The notes under the pieces are model-generated. The model was not told the origin of the DNA. It worked only from the letters and a program-made list of their open reading frames with translations, and did not search any database. A stretch of DNA of 8,813 nucleotides from Candidatus Delongbacteria bacterium (GTDB taxonomy: Bacteria; UBA4055), in NCBI GenBank assembly GCA_003477045.1, contig DMTS01000222.1, positions 8,450-17,262 on the forward strand, given 5' to 3'. Shown piece by piece: positions 6,560 to 8,813 of this stretch. The stretch's first letter is position 1. Each line of letters starts with the position of its first letter. The position numbers and the translations under genes were made by a program.

Positions 6560-8290
6560 ATGCATTATCTTAGTGAAGAACATGTATTTTTATTTTTGAT
6601 CCAGCTTTTCATTCTTCTTACTACCGCGAAGGTACTTGGAAGCCTGTTCCATAAAAAAGGAATGCCTTCGCTCGCAGGAGAGATACTCACAGGGATATTA
6701 CTGGGACCGACTGTCTTCGGAAGGTTTTTCCCCGCAGCGCACTCCCGCTTATTTCCCAACGAACTCATTCAGCAGAACATGCTAGAAACGGTATCATGGA
6801 TCGGACTTTTGTACCTTTTACTGGCTACAGGCTTTGAAGTAAATCTTTCAAGCGCGGTAAAGCAGGGCAGCAAAGCATTTGTCATAGCATCGGTCGGTAT
6901 CCTTGTGCCTTTTATTCTTACATTCGCTACATTTTACTGGCTACCGGACCTTAACAGATATATGGGTTCATCTTCCGACCAGATGACTTTTACAATATTC
7001 ATATCGATCGCAGCCTCGATAGGCGCGCTTGCAGTAATAGCACGGGTACTTCATGATATGGAGATATTAAAATCCGATTTCGGATTTCTTACACTATCGG
7101 TTTTCATCGTGAACGACCTTATAGGATGGCTGCTGTTCGCCGTTTTTATCGGATTTGTATCGCAGAAAGGCAGTCCTGATCTGCTTCCTGTTTTTCAGAC
7201 TCTCGGACTGGCTCTTGCATTTGGAATTATCAGCCTTACGATCGGAAGCAGATTCGTAGGATTTGCCACAAAAAAATTATACAGACTGGAACTGCCTCAA
7301 CCGGCAACCACTCTGACATTCATTTCTCTTCTGGCGATATTGAGCGGCGCTCTTACGCAGTGGATAGGCGTACATGCCATAATAGGATTTTTCATAGCCG
7401 GGATCATGGCCGGAAACACTCATGAGATCTCGGAAAGGACCAGAGAGATAATCTCACAGATGGTTCATTCGGTATTCGTACCGATATTTTTCGCCTCAAT
7501 AGCATTGAAAGTTGACTTTATAAAAAACATCGATCTGTTTATGACCGCCTCTTTTACATCAGTTGCCGTTTTAGGAAAATTCAGCGGCGCATGGATTGGG
7601 GCAAGGATAGTAAAAGTGTCTAAAGACGATGCCCTGTCGCTCGGAATAGCGTTCATTACTGGCGGAGCGATGGAGATAATACTCGGACTGCTAGCACTGG
7701 AACTGGGGATGATCTCCGAGATAACATTCGTAGCTCTCGTTTTTGGGGCCATCGTATCTTCTCTGCTTGTAGGGCCGCTGCTTTCATGGTCTATCAGACA
7801 CAGAATTATTTTAAACATCAGCGCATATCTGATGAGAGACGGGATCATTCCTGAACTTCTGGGAACAACCAAAAATGATATTATTGCCGAGCTCTGTTCA
7901 AAAGTGACTCCCAAATTAACCGGCCTGACCTGCGGTGAGATCAATACAACAGTTCTTGAAAGAGAGAAACTGATGGGCACGGGAATGGCCAGAGGGCTGG
8001 CGGTTCCTCACGCAAGGATCGACGGCTTAAAAAATCCCGTGATCGCTTTCGGAAGGTCTGCACCCGGAGTTGACTGGGATTCCGCAGACGGACTTCCCGC
8101 TCATTTTATATTCATGATCCTTCTGCCTGCAAGGGACGAAAGCAAACAGATACAGATACTGGCTGGTATAGCAAAAACGATTTCCGATCCCGTTTATTCT
8201 GAAAATCTTCTCCGAATGAACGATCAGGAAAGAATTTACCAGTCTCTAAAAAAACGGCTGAGAGAGAATTCTCAAAAGAGAAAGAGTTAA
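6560..8290 (+). CDS. CPA2-family cation:proton antiporter fused to a PTS EIIA (PtsN-like) domain
   Basis: This 576-residue membrane protein joins two domains. Residues 1 to about 415 are a CPA2 monovalent cation:proton antiporter (NapA/KefB-like fold) with about 12 hydrophobic segments: GSLFHKKGMPSLAGEILTGI and LLGPTVFG near the start, IAASIGALAVIARVLHD in the crossover helix, and VPIFFASIALKVDF late in the domain. The ion-binding pair is N185-D186 (VNDLIGW); Asn-Asp rather than Asp-Asp suggests electroneutral exchange. Residues about 422-565 are a fructose/nitrogen-type EIIA domain: TVLEREKLMGTGMARGLAVP, then H484 in PHAR, the usual phospho-accepting His, and VDWDSADGLPAHFIFMILLP. The likely role is Na+ or K+/H+ exchange gated by phosphorylation of, or ligand binding to, the EIIA domain; similar fusions occur in other bacteria. 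AAAGGG at 6548-6553 fixes the start. The acyltransferase gene follows after 3 bases. Family assignment is firm; the ion and direction are not determined. Confidence 0.93.
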   Translation: MHYLSEEHVFLFLIQLFILLTTAKVLGSLFHKKGMPSLAGEILTGILLGPTVFGRFFPAAHSRLFPNELIQQNMLETVSWIGLLYLLLATGFEVNLSSAVKQGSKAFVIASVGILVPFILTFATFYWLPDLNRYMGSSSDQMTFTIFISIAASIGALAVIARVLHDMEILKSDFGFLTLSVFIVNDLIGWLLFAVFIGFVSQKGSPDLLPVFQTLGLALAFGIISLTIGSRFVGFATKKLYRLELPQPATTLTFISLLAILSGALTQWIGVHAIIGFFIAGIMAGNTHEISERTREIISQMVHSVFVPIFFASIALKVDFIKNIDLFMTASFTSVAVLGKFSGAWIGARIVKVSKDDALSLGIAFITGGAMEIILGLLALELGMISEITFVALVFGAIVSSLLVGPLLSWSIRHRIILNISAYLMRDGIIPELLGTTKNDIIAELCSKVTPKLTGLTCGEINTTVLEREKLMGTGMARGLAVPHARIDGLKNPVIAFGRSAPGVDWDSADGLPAHFIFMILLPARDESKQIQILAGIAKTISDPVYSENLLRMNDQERIYQSLKKRLRENSQKRKS

Positions 8291-8293
8291 TTA

Positions 8294-8813
8294 ATGTTAG
8301 CCAAACGGCTTGAATACATAGATTTCATAAAAGGCTTCGGAATATTTCTGGTGGTGCTTGGTCACGCCACTCTCCCAAGATCTCCGTATATCTATTCTTT
8401 TCATGTTCCACTGTTCTTTTTTATCTCCGGGTATTTCTTTAAAGATAAACCCGTACTAGAAAATTTAAAATCCAAACTCAAAAGAATATACTTACCTTTC
8501 GTGATATCCAATGTGCTGACATGGCTCTTTTTCATCATTGTCGATTTGTTAAAAGGAGTGCAGGTCGCAAAACATAGTTGCATTAACTTACTTAGAACGA
8601 TAGCAGGCATTGACAGCAGCGTACCTCAAAACGGTCCTTTATGGTTCCTTTTGTGCCTTTTTTCACTCTCGGTATTGTTCATTCTGATAAATCTAATTAA
8701 ATCAGAATATTTACGGCTGATAGTCATACTTGCTTTATCCGTATCAGGATATTTTTTATCCCGCGCAGTATCAGATCTCCCCTTTAAGATAGAAACTGCC
8801 ATGATGATGGCTC
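8294..8813 (+). CDS. Acyltransferase-3 family integral membrane protein (partial, 3' end outside window)
   Basis: The frame is open from ATG 8294 to the right edge, 173 codons without a stop. It starts 3 bases after the antiporter stop, with purine-rich GAGAAAGAG upstream as a weak ribosome binding site, so translation is probably coupled. The N-terminus is typical of acyltransferase 3 (OafA/NodX/WecH) proteins: RLEYIDFIKGFGIFLVVLGHA with R5, D10 and the conserved H24, then SFHVPLFFFISGYFF with H37. Later come hydrophobic segments and NGPLWFLLCLF (about 113-123), also characteristic. Such proteins move acyl groups, often acetyl, from cytoplasmic donors across the membrane onto sugars of surface polysaccharide, peptidoglycan or lipids. 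The acceptor cannot be told from this fragment, and no glycan-synthesis gene is visible. Fewer than half of the usual 330-380 residues are inside the window. Confidence 0.85.
   Translation, partial: MLAKRLEYIDFIKGFGIFLVVLGHATLPRSPYIYSFHVPLFFFISGYFFKDKPVLENLKSKLKRIYLPFVISNVLTWLFFIIVDLLKGVQVAKHSCINLLRTIAGIDSSVPQNGPLWFLLCLFSLSVLFILINLIKSEYLRLIVILALSVSGYFLSRAVSDLPFKIETAMMMA

Noticed and set aside
7465..7980. Long antisense open frame (171 codons) within the antiporter gene
   Set aside because: It is the shadow of a strongly supported membrane protein gene; its translation shows no recognisable domain.

Overview
The window is a moderately AT-rich bacterial chromosomal segment with densely packed protein genes, no RNA genes and no mobile elements. 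The secreted cyclophilin carries a C-terminal jelly-roll of a style (FETGD...FPW, ISFWYKVSS, conserved Trp/Asp) common in envelope-exported proteins of the FCB superphylum and related candidate phyla (Cloacimonadota/Delongbacteria-like). Together with the CsgG-like protein, a lipoprotein and clear AGGAGG-type ribosome binding sites, this suggests a Gram-negative anaerobe of that kind. The placement is inference; no taxonomic marker gene is present.

Layout: (1) 1-2073, minus strand, a two-gene operon. The first gene encodes an exported CsgG-domain protein (1264-2073). The second encodes an exported peptidyl-prolyl isomerase with a large C-terminal extension that runs off the left edge (1-1226). 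A good promoter (TTGCAT-17-TATATT) precedes the operon and overlaps an AT-rich palindrome. (2) 2198-3968, plus strand, a CDF-family metal exporter followed 25 bases later by a small SPFH/prohibitin-domain lipoprotein. (3) 3982-6444, minus strand, a single large radical SAM protein of the B12-binding-like/radical SAM/DUF2344-like architecture, convergent with the SPFH gene across only 13 bases. (4) 6560-8813, plus strand, a CPA2 cation:proton antiporter fused to a PTS EIIA (PtsN-like) domain, followed 3 bases later by an acyltransferase-3 membrane protein cut by the right edge.

Functional reading: most of the window concerns the cell envelope and ion homeostasis: metal efflux, a cation/proton antiporter probably controlled by phosphotransfer or PTS-type protein contact, a membrane-surface SPFH scaffold, an exported foldase and a CsgG-domain envelope protein. 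The radical SAM protein is the exception; it is probably a nucleic-acid or translation-linked enzyme of unknown reaction. No complete new multi-gene system is evident. The most distinctive points are the lipidated SPFH protein next to a CDF exporter, the CsgG-like protein with an unassigned pilin-like tail, the secreted cyclophilin fusion, and the antiporter-EIIA fusion.

Two partial genes at the window edges (1-1226 minus and 8294-8813 plus) lack a stop inside the window and were found by direct translation. No gene-free stretch exceeds 124 bases.
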